Assembly (NCBI RefSeq): GCF_002860325.1
Contig: NZ_PKOJ01000012.1
Location: 1 to 37,974, forward strand
DNA from: Neptunicoccus cionae
Lineage (GTDB): Bacteria; Pseudomonadota; Alphaproteobacteria; Rhodobacterales; Rhodobacteraceae
Length of the DNA stretch: 37,974 nucleotides
Direction of reading: 5' to 3'
Below the pieces are notes generated by a model. That model saw nothing but the letters and a program-made list of their open reading frames with translations, had not been told where the DNA came from and made no database searches. The translations under genes and the position numbers were made by a program. Within the stretch, counting starts at the first letter, position 1; each line of letters opens with the position of its first letter. Positions 7,211 to 15,934 of this stretch are shown one piece after another.

Positions 7211-8398
7211 TTAAGACACGATGCGGACAATCTTTGTCGGCGGGTTATTGATGCCAAGAGCCAGTTGCAGAGACGCGGCGTTTTCCTCTGCTGCTTTCAA
7301 GATCGGCTCATCCGCTAGATGAGCGTAACGCATGGTTGTCTGCAACTGCGTGTGGCCCAAAAGTTTGCCAACCATCTGGATTGGCATACCCGACGATACA
7401 GCATTTGAAGCGTAGGTATGGCGTAAGTCATGAATCCTAGTGTTGGGCAATCCGGCGCGTTCTCGGATACGGCGCCAAGGGTGTTGCAGGTCCGTGATGT
7501 GGCGCCCAGCAACAGCACCGCAGATCACGTAAGGATTGTCTAACTGGCGCGGCAAGCCTCCCAATACGTCACGCGCTGCTTGCGGTAAGGGGATACGCCG
7601 AGCGCCTGTTTTAGTATCCGGCAATTCCATCCGCTGAGGTGTGATGTAATCCCATTTCAGCGTTTGAATTTCGCCCAATCGGCACCCTGTTAGGATAAGA
7701 AGGCGGAAGGCGGCGATCACATACACCGTTTCTGATCCGTCCTGCTCACAAGTTGCAAGCGCCGCGCCGAGCCGCTGAAGCTCGTTTTGGCTTAGAAAAG
7801 CTTCGCGCTTCTTTTCGCGGAACTTAGGAACATGCCTGCACGGGTTGGACCCGTCCGGCCGCAGCCCCCAGACCTCTGCAAGATTGAACATCTTGGAAAG
7901 GACGCCCAACACGCGGTTTGCCTGATAGGGTGTTGCCTTCAGCTTGTGATGCAATGCGGATATGTCTTTGCGTTCTACATCGACAACTTTGAATGCGCCA
8001 ACTGCAGGCTTGATGAAGAGAGACAGGCAACGCTTGTATTCCGCAGCAGTTGAGGGCTTGCAACGTTCAAGAACGTGCATTTCAAAGAACCGGTCGCAAA
8101 GCGCATTCATGGTCGAGGCGCGGCGATGAATGCTTATGTCTTCAATGGGATTTTCGCCCATGGCCGCCTTACCAAGAAGATCCTTCGCTTTGGACCGCGC
8201 CTGATCCGGCGTCAGAACACCGTGCCGACCAATTGAAGCGCGACCCGTGCGACCGCCTTTGGGATACTGGACCTGATAGGTTCGCGCCCCTGAAGGCAAT
8301 ATGCGAACGCCGAACCCTTTCACTTCGCTATCCCATGCAAAGTAGTCTTTGGCTTTCGGTGTTAATCCCTCAACAAAACGCTTCGTCAATTTCGGCAT
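7211..8398 (-). CDS. int: Tyrosine recombinase (P4-type integrase)
   Basis: A 395-aa site-specific integrase with the usual three parts. The N-terminal arm-binding domain (DUF4102 type) contains FAWDSEVKGFGVRILPSG. A SAM-like core-binding domain covers about residues 95-180. The catalytic domain has the Arg in LTGCRLGEIQ, HDLRHTYAS with the His-x-x-Arg pair, LLGHTQLQTT, and the nucleophile Tyr in MRYAHL. ATG 8398 is preferred to TTG 8404 because GAGGAG lies 7 bases before it. It lies just inside attR and recombines the tRNA-fMet site to integrate or excise the island. Confidence 0.95.
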   Translation of the reverse strand: MPKLTKRFVEGLTPKAKDYFAWDSEVKGFGVRILPSGARTYQVQYPKGGRTGRASIGRHGVLTPDQARSKAKDLLGKAAMGENPIEDISIHRRASTMNALCDRFFEMHVLERCKPSTAAEYKRCLSLFIKPAVGAFKVVDVERKDISALHHKLKATPYQANRVLGVLSKMFNLAEVWGLRPDGSNPCRHVPKFREKKREAFLSQNELQRLGAALATCEQDGSETVYVIAAFRLLILTGCRLGEIQTLKWDYITPQRMELPDTKTGARRIPLPQAARDVLGGLPRQLDNPYVICGAVAGRHITDLQHPWRRIRERAGLPNTRIHDLRHTYASNAVSSGMPIQMVGKLLGHTQLQTTMRYAHLADEPILKAAEENAASLQLALGINNPPTKIVRIVS

Positions 8399-8573
8399 TT
8401 TCAATCTCCTCTGCGGCCTGCTGTTGGAAGCGAATTGGAATTTTCACGGGCCAAACCGTGGCGTAAGAGGTAGAAAAGCGCAGTAGGTTCGGTCAATAAA
8501 AAAACATCAAAAACAAGAAGATAGAGTAAATCGGAGCAAGCGGGAGAAGTCCGTCGAAGTGGTCAAAGGCGCT
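8399..8573. other. Region between integrase and attR (candidate arm sites)
   Basis: These 175 bases carry no gene. They include a short CACGG/CCGTG hairpin (8445-8460) and an A-rich tract near 8497-8530. Integrase arm-binding sites and the int promoter normally lie here, but no repeated arm motif could be defined by eye. Confidence 0.4.
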
Positions 8574-8630
8574 CTCATAACCTGAAGGTCGTAGGTTCAA
8601 ATCCTACCCCCGCAACCAAAATACTGATTT
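8574..8630 (+). repeat. attR: 57-bp direct repeat, right end of the island
   Basis: This is the second, perfect copy of the tRNA-fMet 3' segment, starting inside the anticodon loop. It has no tRNA 5' half and cannot be a functional tRNA. On the usual integration model it is the original chromosomal 3' end, displaced by the insertion. The flanking sequence, including the terminator, is therefore chromosomal. Confidence 0.93.
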
Positions 8631-8646
8631 AAGATCAGTCGCTTAG

Positions 8647-8670
8647 AAGCCACCTTCGGGTGGCTTTTTG
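8647..8670 (+). terminator. Displaced chromosomal terminator of tRNA-fMet
   Basis: AAGCCACC, TTCG, GGTGGCTT (8647-8666) forms an 8-bp stem with a UUCG-type tetraloop followed by T bases. It is the chromosomal counterpart of the hairpin at 1691-1713. The differences around the loop help show which flank belongs to the element. Confidence 0.75.
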
Positions 8671-8833
8671 CGTTGGTGGGTAGGTTGTGGCAATCCGGTG
8701 TATGAATCCGGCAGCGTTTGAACCGGATGATTGAGGCACCAATCAACCGGTCTTTCCAACCATGCAAGGATTTAACCCTGCCGGGCGCAGAGAGTGGCAG
8801 CGGCCCCCGTTGCAGGATCGCTGATGGCAATGC

Positions 8834-9463
8834 CTAGCCTTGCGGGATTTCGCCCATCACTTTGGGGACGTGATAGCCTTTTTGAACAGCTTCCCGTGCC
8901 AGAAGGCGTTGGTACCAGGCGCGCACAGACGGATACTCTTCAAGACTGATTTGTTGCCATTCATGCCGCGACACCCACGGCCAGATTGCCATATCGGCTA
9001 TAGAGTATTCGTCGCAGATGTAATCCCGCCCGGTCAGACGCTTGTTGAGCACATCGTACAGCCTGCGGACCTCTGTCCGGTAGCGGTCCTCTGCGTAGGG
9101 GGCTTTGCCGGGGTTGAAATGCAGGAAATGGTGGGCCTGTCCGGCCATCGGTCCCAGCCCGCCCATCTGCCACATCAGCCATTCCATAACACGCGCGCGC
9201 CCTGTGGAATCCGTTGGCAGGAACTTGTTATATTTATCAGCAAGATACCACATGATGGCACCGGATTCCATTAAGGCTACATCGGTTTCCCGATCGACAA
9301 TGGCAGGGATCTTGTTGTTGGGGCTGATTGCCAGAAACTCGGGTGTTTTCTGTTCATCCTTGCCGATGTTGATCGGATGGGCGGTATATTCCACACCCAG
9401 TTCTTCTAGCAGGATGGACACTTTGCGCCCGTTGGGTGTTGTCCAAGTGTATAGGTCTATCAT
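8834..9463 (-). CDS. yfcG: Glutathione S-transferase, YfcG-like (disulfide-bond reductase)
   Basis: A 209-aa nu-class GST close to E. coli YfcG in length and motifs. The N-terminal thioredoxin-like domain has YTWTTPNGRK (5-14), where YfcG uses a Thr/Asn pair rather than a catalytic Tyr or Ser. It also has SPNNKIPAIVD and ESGAIMWYLAD for glutathione binding. The helical C-terminal domain contains WQMGGLGPMAGQ and YSIADMAIWPWV. YfcG-type enzymes reduce disulfides with glutathione. AGGAGT precedes ATG 9463. It is the last gene of the minus-strand TAXI operon, 88 bases after the FAD dehydrogenase, and might protect against or process a reactive intermediate. Confidence 0.88.
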   Translation of the reverse strand: MIDLYTWTTPNGRKVSILLEELGVEYTAHPINIGKDEQKTPEFLAISPNNKIPAIVDRETDVALMESGAIMWYLADKYNKFLPTDSTGRARVMEWLMWQMGGLGPMAGQAHHFLHFNPGKAPYAEDRYRTEVRRLYDVLNKRLTGRDYICDEYSIADMAIWPWVSRHEWQQISLEEYPSVRAWYQRLLAREAVQKGYHVPKVMGEIPQG

Positions 9464-9551
9464 CTGTTAAAACTCCTGTTCGGGCGTCAGCACCGGGCTG
9501 GGATGGTCTGATTTTCGATCATCTTGATACGTTAGAGGTCAGGGCGCAATC

Positions 9552-10997
9552 CTATAGAATTTTTCCCGGATTCATCAGGTTATCCGGATCAAGAGTGGAC
9601 TTGATCTGTTGCATCAAACTGATGGCAACCGGATCTTTGTAGCGGCGCAGCTCGTCCCGTTTGACCTTGCCGATGCCGTGCTCTGCTGAAATCGACCCGC
9701 CCATCCGGTGAACAATGTCGTGTACGATGCGATTAAAGGCTGGATATTCGGCAAGGAAATCGGCGTCTGACATGTCCAGCGGCCGTGACAGGTTGAAGTG
9801 GATGTTACCGTCTCCGAAATGGCCAAAAGGGCAGGGCCGCAGGCCGGGCATATAGGCGACGACGGCTTCAGTCGCTTCGCGGATGAAATCGGCCACCCGT
9901 GAGACCGGCACGGCCACGTCATGCTTGATCGACGCACCTTCCGGTTTCTGGGCCTCGGAGAGATGTTCGCGCATATCCCAAAGCGCATCCTTCTGGGCCT
10001 CGGATGCGCCTATGGCTGCGTCCAGAATTTCAGAGGCTTCAAATGCGGCCCCGAGTGCGGTTTCCAGCCGTCCGTCCAGATCATCTTCGGGGTTGGCACT
10101 GGTGAGTTCGACAAGGCAGTAAGCAGGATGGGCTTCGGCCAATGGGTCGGTGCAGCCGGCATGATCAATGACCATCCGGAGACCAAGGCGTTCAATGTAT
10201 TCAAACGTTGAAAGTGTATCTGCGTTTTGCGCCCGCACCCGGCTGTAGAGCGCCAGCGCGGTGTCCGGCCCGTTACAGGCAACCATTGCTGTGGCCCGCT
10301 GCACAGGTTTGGGAGAGAGTTTCAGAACGGCGGCTGTGATAATGCCCAAAGTGCCTTCAGCCCCGATAAACAGGTTGCGCAGATCATAGCCGGTGTTGTT
10401 TTTGCGCAGCGCGTTCAGATCGCTCAGGATGCGCCCGTCCGGCAGGACCACTTCAATCCCCAAGACCAGATCGCGCATGTTGCCATAGCGCAGAACAGCG
10501 GTGCCCCCTGCATTTGTCGACAGGTTGCCGCCGATCTGGCAGGACCCTTCCGATGCCAGCGAAAGCGGGAATAGTGCGCCACCATCATCGGCGGCCTGCT
10601 GGATATTGGCGAGTATACATCCGGCGCCCACAGTCATTGTCGCGTTTACCGGATCGAAGTCGAAAATCTTGTTAAGCCGGTCTGTCGTCAGGATCACTCC
10701 ACCGTCAGGCACGCCGCCGCCCACCAGTCCGGTATTGCCGCCCTGTACCACAAGGGGCACACGGGCGTCGCGGCACAGCCGGACACATTCTGCGACTTCG
10801 GTTGTCGAGGCAGGGCGTAACAGGGCCAGTGCAGTGCCCTTGAACAGGCCTCGGTCCTCAATCAGGCGTCCGGCAAATTCGTCGGGATCGGTCTGCACGT
10901 AAGCTGAACCGATCGCCCCCGCCAGTTTTTGCAGCAGGTCTTTATAAGCTGCTGCAGAATCTGGGACGGGTCTCTCTTTGGACATGGCGGGGGTCAT
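9552..10997 (-). CDS. FAD-linked 2-hydroxyacid dehydrogenase (GlcD / D-2-hydroxyglutarate DH family)
   Basis: A 481-aa flavoprotein of the vanillyl-alcohol-oxidase superfamily. The N-terminal PCMH-type FAD domain shows VVQGGNTGLVGGG and EGSCQIGGNLSTNAGG. The C-terminal FAD-oxidase domain shows FGHFGDGNIHFN and the near-terminal AEHGIGK, both typical of D-lactate/D-2-hydroxyglutarate/glycolate dehydrogenases. It would oxidise a D-2-hydroxyacid to the 2-oxoacid and pass electrons to quinone, ETF or cytochrome. It starts directly after the stop of the upstream ThDP enzyme (TGAATG), so the two are coupled. A second Met at residue 5 is possible. The exact substrate is unknown. Confidence 0.88.
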   Translation of the reverse strand: MTPAMSKERPVPDSAAAYKDLLQKLAGAIGSAYVQTDPDEFAGRLIEDRGLFKGTALALLRPASTTEVAECVRLCRDARVPLVVQGGNTGLVGGGVPDGGVILTTDRLNKIFDFDPVNATMTVGAGCILANIQQAADDGGALFPLSLASEGSCQIGGNLSTNAGGTAVLRYGNMRDLVLGIEVVLPDGRILSDLNALRKNNTGYDLRNLFIGAEGTLGIITAAVLKLSPKPVQRATAMVACNGPDTALALYSRVRAQNADTLSTFEYIERLGLRMVIDHAGCTDPLAEAHPAYCLVELTSANPEDDLDGRLETALGAAFEASEILDAAIGASEAQKDALWDMREHLSEAQKPEGASIKHDVAVPVSRVADFIREATEAVVAYMPGLRPCPFGHFGDGNIHFNLSRPLDMSDADFLAEYPAFNRIVHDIVHRMGGSISAEHGIGKVKRDELRRYKDPVAISLMQQIKSTLDPDNLMNPGKIL

Positions 10998-12698
10998 TCA
11001 GGCGGTTTCCTTCGCGCGGGCATTTTCGCGCAATTTGGAAATGGTCGTGCGGCTTGAAATCTGGTCGGGATTTGTAACCAGTTCGATAAGGGCAGGGCGG
11101 CCTGCTGCGCGGGCGCGCTCAAATGCGGCAGCAAAATCCGCTGTGCGGGTGACCCGTTCTGCGTGGGCGCCAAGACCTTCGGCCATCCGGCAGAAATCGT
11201 GGTTTTGAAGGGTTGTGCCTGAAATGCGTTCCGGGTGGTCACGTTCCTGATGCATGCGGATCGTGCCATAAATACCGTTGTTGAACAAAAGCACGATGGG
11301 ACAACCGCCGTATTGCGCGGCGGTCGCGAGTTCGTTGCCGCTCATCATGAAGCCGCCGTCCCCGACAAAGGACAGAACAAGACGTTCCGGCTCTAGAACC
11401 GAAGCCGCGACGGCTGCTGGAACCGAATAGCCCATAGCACCACAGGTTGACCCTACAATCCGGCCCGGACGTCCGAAGCGTAGATACCGCTGGGCCCAGC
11501 CTGTGTGATTGCCTGCATCTAGTGTAACCACAGTGTCCTCGGGCAGGCTGTCGCGGATCTGGCACAGCGCTGCGCCCATATCCAGTTCCCATTCCTGACT
11601 GTCGGGCATTTCGGTATCGGCAAGGTAATCCGCATGCAGTTTACCGCACCAGTCCGACCAGTCATCCGCACGGCCCAGATTGACGCCTTCCAGCGCGTTT
11701 GCCGTTTCAGCAGGCGAAGCTACCAAGCCCAGATCAGGGGAATAAACCCGTCCGATTTCATTGGCATCCGGGTGCAGGTGGATCATACGCACCGCGGGAT
11801 CGGGCGGGGTGATGGTGGAATAGGTTTTGGTCGTCATCTCGCCCAGACGGGCGCCGATCACGATCAATAGATCGGCTTCTCTCTGGCTTGCATAAAGGCT
11901 GGTCGGGGTAGAGGTGCCGAAATCTCCCGCGTAAACAGGGGACAGGTTGTTGACGATATCCTGCCTGCGGAATGAACAGGTTACGGGAATATTGTTTGAC
12001 TCTGCAAAGGTCGTGATCGCACGGGCAGCTTGGGCATCCCATCCCGAACCTCCAAGCAGCAGCAAAGGTTTGGAGGCTGTCGAAATTTCTGCGCGAATAG
12101 CCTCAACATTGGCTGAAGACAGCGCGGCCTGCGTTGGCGTGTAGGCGCGTGCATCCGCAATGCTCACCACATCGGTCAACATGTCTTCGGGCAGGGAAAT
12201 CACAACCGGTCCGGGGCGTCCTGACGTAGCGACGCGAAAGGCGCGGCTCATGTATTCGGGGATGCGGCGGGCATCGTCGATCTGCGTTGCCCATTTCGCG
12301 ATAGGCCCGAACATGGCGCGGTAATCGACTTCCTGAAATGCTTCGCGGTCGGTTGTATCCCGTGCGATCTGACCGACCAGCAGGATCATCGGGGTGCTGT
12401 CCTGCTGTGCGATGTGAACGCCAATCGCGGCGTGACAGGCACCGGGGCCCCGTGTGACCATGCAGATGCCCGGTTTTCCGGTCATCTTGCCGTGCGCTTC
12501 TGCCATATTTGCGGCACCGGCTTCGTGGCGCGCGTTGATCAGTGTGAACCGGTCCTGCACATCATAAAGCGCATCCAGCACTTCGAGGTAGCTTTCGCCC
12601 GGCACGCAAAAAGCAGTGTCTGCACCGTGGATTAAAAGCTGGTCCACAAGGATCTGACCTCCCGTTCGAGGGCGCACGGTTTGAAGGTCTTTCAACAT
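10998..12698 (-). CDS. Thiamine diphosphate-dependent enzyme (acetolactate synthase-like)
   Basis: A 566-aa enzyme with the three ThDP-domain layout. The N-terminal PYR domain has the catalytic Glu59 in NARHEAGAANMAEAHG. A central domain follows (about 190-330). The C-terminal PP domain has the metal/ThDP motif from GDGGFMMSG to LLFNNGIYG. Acetolactate synthase, benzoylformate decarboxylase and glyoxylate carboligase share this fold. No small regulatory subunit gene is nearby, which argues against a biosynthetic IlvB. Its position between the permease and a 2-hydroxyacid dehydrogenase suggests it decarboxylates or ligates the 2-oxoacid formed in this pathway. That role is inference. Confidence 0.85.
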   Translation of the reverse strand: MLKDLQTVRPRTGGQILVDQLLIHGADTAFCVPGESYLEVLDALYDVQDRFTLINARHEAGAANMAEAHGKMTGKPGICMVTRGPGACHAAIGVHIAQQDSTPMILLVGQIARDTTDREAFQEVDYRAMFGPIAKWATQIDDARRIPEYMSRAFRVATSGRPGPVVISLPEDMLTDVVSIADARAYTPTQAALSSANVEAIRAEISTASKPLLLLGGSGWDAQAARAITTFAESNNIPVTCSFRRQDIVNNLSPVYAGDFGTSTPTSLYASQREADLLIVIGARLGEMTTKTYSTITPPDPAVRMIHLHPDANEIGRVYSPDLGLVASPAETANALEGVNLGRADDWSDWCGKLHADYLADTEMPDSQEWELDMGAALCQIRDSLPEDTVVTLDAGNHTGWAQRYLRFGRPGRIVGSTCGAMGYSVPAAVAASVLEPERLVLSFVGDGGFMMSGNELATAAQYGGCPIVLLFNNGIYGTIRMHQERDHPERISGTTLQNHDFCRMAEGLGAHAERVTRTADFAAAFERARAAGRPALIELVTNPDQISSRTTISKLRENARAKETA

Positions 12699-12724
12699 GT
12701 TGTCTGCTCCGTTTAGTCCTGAAT

Positions 12725-14605
12725 TCAGTTGTTTGTCGCGCTGGCCGCAGGGGCTGCGGCCCCGCGGTAGCGCAGTTTTTGTGCGGCAAAGATGGCTCCT
12801 GCGATGCTTAAGCCAAGCACGGTTACACGCCAGTCGGGGTAAATCAGGCAGAGTGCCGCGCCGAACAGGATCGACGCCAGCCAGACGGGTGTCCGCCCGA
12901 AGAAATACCGCTGCAGGGCGGCTGCCAGAAGGATCACGCCGATGGTTGCCTGCAACAGAACGATGACGATGCGTGTCAGATCGCCCTGCAACAGGATGGT
13001 CGGTTCATAGACAAACATGAAGGGTACGATAAACCCTGTGGCACCAAGTTTAACGGCGGCCCAACTGGCTTCCATGATGCGTGCATGCGACAGGGTATTG
13101 GCTGCGTAGACAGCCATCGCAACGGGCGGCGTAATTGCCGACAGGATAGCGAAGTAGAACACAAACAGATGCGCTGCCTCTACCTGAACACCAAGTTTGA
13201 CGAGCGCCGGAACCAGTAGCGCGACCTGCACGATATAGGCAGGTGTGGTCGGCATCCCCATGCCAAGAATGATGCCCGCAACCATGGACAGGAACAGCGC
13301 AATAATCAGTTTATCCTGTGCAGCTTCGATAACGAAATTGGAGAAGGTCAGCCCGAGACCGGTGATGTCAATCACACCGACAACGATACCGGCGCAGGCA
13401 CAGGCTGCCGCGATAGACAGCACATTGCGCGCGCCGCCTTCAAGGGCCTCGATGATATTGTTCAGGGTGACATAGTGCCGTGTCGTCTTGCGCATTGCGG
13501 CAACCGGAACGACCGACAGGATACCGCAAAGCGCGGCATAGGGTGCGGAATAGCCCAGCATCAATACGCCGACGATGATTATAAGCGGCAGGAAAAGGTG
13601 GCCCCGTTCGCTGAGCACCTTGCCCAAGGGAACCTGATCCTCTTTCGGGACAGACCCGATATTCAGCCGCTTTGCCTCAAAGTGGACAGCGGCAAAAAGG
13701 GCGATGTAAAACAGGATCGCGGGGGCAAGTGCGTATTTCGCGACAGTCAGATAGCTGACGCCGAGATATTCCGCCATGACAAAGGCGGCCGCGCCCATCA
13801 CAGGGGGCATGATCTGCCCGCCGGTAGAGGCCACGGCTTCAACGGCGCCGGAAAAGGCCGGCCGGAACCCCATGCGTTTCATCAGCGGGATCGAGAATGT
13901 TCCGGTGGTCATGACGTTCGCCACCGCGGAACCCGAAACAGAGCCGAACATGCCCGAGGTCACGCAGGCCACCTTCGCCGGACCGCCCGCCTGACGACCA
14001 GTAATTGCCACGGCAAAATCCATAAACAATTGGCCCACGCCCATCTTTTCAACGAGCGAGCCGAACAGGATGAACAGGACCATATAAGTGGCAGACACCG
14101 CGATCGGGATGCCGAAGATACCTTCGGGTGTCATGAACAGTTGTTCGAGGATCACCGAAGGCAGTGTGGATGTGAACAGAAACCCGTAGGCCATGAACAG
14201 AATTGCAGTGATGGGCAGCATCGGCCCCAACATCCGCCGTGTGGCTTCCAGCAGAAGGACTACCAGCGTTATGCCGACAGCGATGTCCACAGGCGTTAAC
14301 GGGTCTACATAGAGAAACCGTTGCGTGATGTAATTCAGGTTCAACGACGGATAAAGTGCCGCCAGAAAAGCCGCGATCCCGAACAGGATATCGTACCAGC
14401 GTGGCACATCGGTGCGCAGCCCTTTTCGGTCAACTGTGAGATAGATCAGCACCAGCGCAAGTGCCACATGGACGCCCCGCATGATGTAAGGGTTGGGTGG
14501 CCCTGCAAAGGCAACGTAGAGATGCCATAGCGCCATGCCGATTAGCATCAGCCGGGCTATACGGGCAATCAGTGGCATCTTGTCCGTGAGTATCGACAGG
14601 CTCAT
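12725..14605 (-). CDS. TRAP transporter fused permease (DctQM), TAXI type
   Basis: A 626-aa integral membrane protein joining the small (4-helix) and large (about 12-helix) TRAP permease subunits, as usual for TAXI-type systems. Hydrophobic segments run throughout. The DctM-like core has conserved glycine/proline stretches such as TGRQAGGPAKVACVTSGMFG, STGGQIMPPVMGAAAF and GMPTTPAYI. It uses a sodium or proton gradient to import the ligand delivered by the TAXI binding protein encoded just upstream. ThDP enzyme and dehydrogenase genes follow on the same strand with short gaps, indicating an operon for uptake and breakdown of the same acid. Confidence 0.92.
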   Translation of the reverse strand: MSLSILTDKMPLIARIARLMLIGMALWHLYVAFAGPPNPYIMRGVHVALALVLIYLTVDRKGLRTDVPRWYDILFGIAAFLAALYPSLNLNYITQRFLYVDPLTPVDIAVGITLVVLLLEATRRMLGPMLPITAILFMAYGFLFTSTLPSVILEQLFMTPEGIFGIPIAVSATYMVLFILFGSLVEKMGVGQLFMDFAVAITGRQAGGPAKVACVTSGMFGSVSGSAVANVMTTGTFSIPLMKRMGFRPAFSGAVEAVASTGGQIMPPVMGAAAFVMAEYLGVSYLTVAKYALAPAILFYIALFAAVHFEAKRLNIGSVPKEDQVPLGKVLSERGHLFLPLIIIVGVLMLGYSAPYAALCGILSVVPVAAMRKTTRHYVTLNNIIEALEGGARNVLSIAAACACAGIVVGVIDITGLGLTFSNFVIEAAQDKLIIALFLSMVAGIILGMGMPTTPAYIVQVALLVPALVKLGVQVEAAHLFVFYFAILSAITPPVAMAVYAANTLSHARIMEASWAAVKLGATGFIVPFMFVYEPTILLQGDLTRIVIVLLQATIGVILLAAALQRYFFGRTPVWLASILFGAALCLIYPDWRVTVLGLSIAGAIFAAQKLRYRGAAAPAASATNN

Positions 14606-14673
14606 GGGAAGTCTCCGCGGTGGTATCTGTGTAAATGCAATGGCGCGCCCGCGTCAGGCGGGGCGAGGGTACG

Positions 14674-14695
14674 GGCGGGGCAATGTTGCCCCGCC
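14674..14695 (-). promoter_or_regulatory. Intercistronic hairpin between TAXI binding protein and permease
   Basis: GGCGGGGCAA (14674-14683) and TTGCCCCGCC (14686-14695) are perfect complements. No U run follows on the minus strand. Such hairpins between a binding-protein gene and its permease often protect the upstream mRNA so that the binding protein is made in excess. Confidence 0.6.
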
Positions 14696-14717
14696 AGACA
14701 GTCGGGTCAGGTCCGGA

Positions 14718-15680
14718 TTATTCCATGCCTGCTACGCCACGTTCGGCGTAGAATTCCTTGGCTGCCGGATGGAACGGCACGCCAAGATCGGTTGCCATTG
14801 TTTCAACAGTCAGTCCTGCCATTGATTTTGTGACTGCTGCGAAGTTCTCGTTATTGTCTGCAATCGCGCCTAGCACCGCTTTGACAATGTCACCGTTATA
14901 ATCGCAGGCGGCGACCATATGGGTGTCATAGCTGATGGTGCGGATTTCTTCATCAAATCCGGGGTAAGAACCGGCAGGTACCGTCCGGTGCTGGAAGGCA
15001 GCGTTCTTTGCCTTGAACTTGGCGAAGGTTTCCTCGTCGATGTTTACCAGATTGATCTTGCGCGCCGAAGCCAGATCCATAACCGACCCTGTAGGCAGGG
15101 AAGAGCCCAGCGTGAAGAAGTCAGCATGGCCGTCTTTCATCTGGCTGGCAGAATCCGAGTAGGACGTGTGGGCCACCGCGCCGAGATCATCAAAGGTCAT
15201 ATCCTTGGTCGCCAGCAGTTCGCGTGTCAGGAACTCGCCTGTATTGCCAAGCTGCTGGGTTGTCAGTTTCTTGCCCTTCATGTCTTCGATCGAGGTGATG
15301 CCTGAATCCTGTAGGGCAACAACCTGAAAATACTGTGGATAGAGAACGCCAAGGTTGCACACATTTGTTGTGGCCTTGCGGAAAGGTTCCTTGCCCGAAA
15401 GGCTGTCCACCGTTGATGTAGAGTTGGCAAAGGCAATCGCAAAACGGCCCGCGTCAACACCAACCACGTTGGACACACCGGCGCCCGGCATAACTGTAAT
15501 GGTAACATCCGGGTTTTCCCGTTCCACCACTGCCTTGATCGCGCCACCGACCGGATACCACGATCCGCCCTGTTGCCCTGTCGCCATAACAAGTTCTTCG
15601 GCATGTGCGCCAAAGGCGGTTGCCGTCATAAGAATGGTTGCCGCCGTGGTGTGGCGGATGATTTTTTTATACGCGGACAT
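14718..15680 (-). CDS. TAXI family TRAP transporter solute-binding protein
   Basis: A 320-aa periplasmic protein of the TAXI family. The N-terminus has Lys/Arg/His residues followed by a hydrophobic stretch (TTAATILMTATAFGAHA), a Sec signal cleaved about residue 28. The family hallmark follows: MATGQQGGSWYPVGGAI and a GAGVSNV segment. ATG 15680 is chosen over an upstream in-frame ATG because GGGAGGA is 5-6 bases ahead and the signal peptide starts there. It binds the acid to be imported by the fused permease. It is divergent from a GntR gene, with a palindromic candidate operator between them. Confidence 0.92.
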   Translation of the reverse strand: MSAYKKIIRHTTAATILMTATAFGAHAEELVMATGQQGGSWYPVGGAIKAVVERENPDVTITVMPGAGVSNVVGVDAGRFAIAFANSTSTVDSLSGKEPFRKATTNVCNLGVLYPQYFQVVALQDSGITSIEDMKGKKLTTQQLGNTGEFLTRELLATKDMTFDDLGAVAHTSYSDSASQMKDGHADFFTLGSSLPTGSVMDLASARKINLVNIDEETFAKFKAKNAAFQHRTVPAGSYPGFDEEIRTISYDTHMVAACDYNGDIVKAVLGAIADNNENFAAVTKSMAGLTVETMATDLGVPFHPAAKEFYAERGVAGME

Positions 15681-15880
15681 GAAATCCTCCCGAATGCGTT
15701 GTCCATGCATACCGGTTCTGGCCGGATGCTCCTCCTGTGCTGGCACTTCTGCCATCGCCTCGCCAAACTGTTTGCATTTCACGAACTTGTCAATAAAAAA
15801 TACAAAATAGCATCGAAAACGGTGTTGTTGTAATGTTGAATACGTATATTGGACCTTATATTTGGCCGTTTGGTCAACAT

Positions 15881-15893
15881 TGACAACTTGTCA
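15881..15893. promoter_or_regulatory. Candidate GntR operator, palindrome TGACAA-C-TTGTCA
   Basis: A perfect 6-1-6 palindrome lies 42 bases before the gntR start and about 200 bases before the divergent TAXI operon. The half site AACTTGTCA (15885-15893) occurs again at 15784-15792, nearer the TAXI gene. The size and symmetry fit FadR/GntR operators, and the position fits autoregulation plus control of the divergent operon. This is a pattern call only. Confidence 0.5.
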
Positions 15894-15934
15894 TACAGGT
15901 GTATTTATGGCCTAATTGTTATACGGAGTGACGA

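Noticed and set aside
8574-8612. Second tRNA-fMet gene
   Set aside because: Only the 3' half is present; it lacks the acceptor 5' strand and D arm, so it is the attR remnant.
10998-12698. Biosynthetic acetolactate synthase large subunit (ilvB)
   Set aside because: No ilvN-like small subunit or ilvC is nearby, and the gene is embedded in a transporter/dehydrogenase operon, so a catabolic role is more likely.
13475-14299. 274-aa plus-strand frame inside the TRAP permease
   Set aside because: It is antisense to a clear membrane protein, and its Arg/His/Gly-rich content is typical of a shadow frame in G+C-rich DNA.
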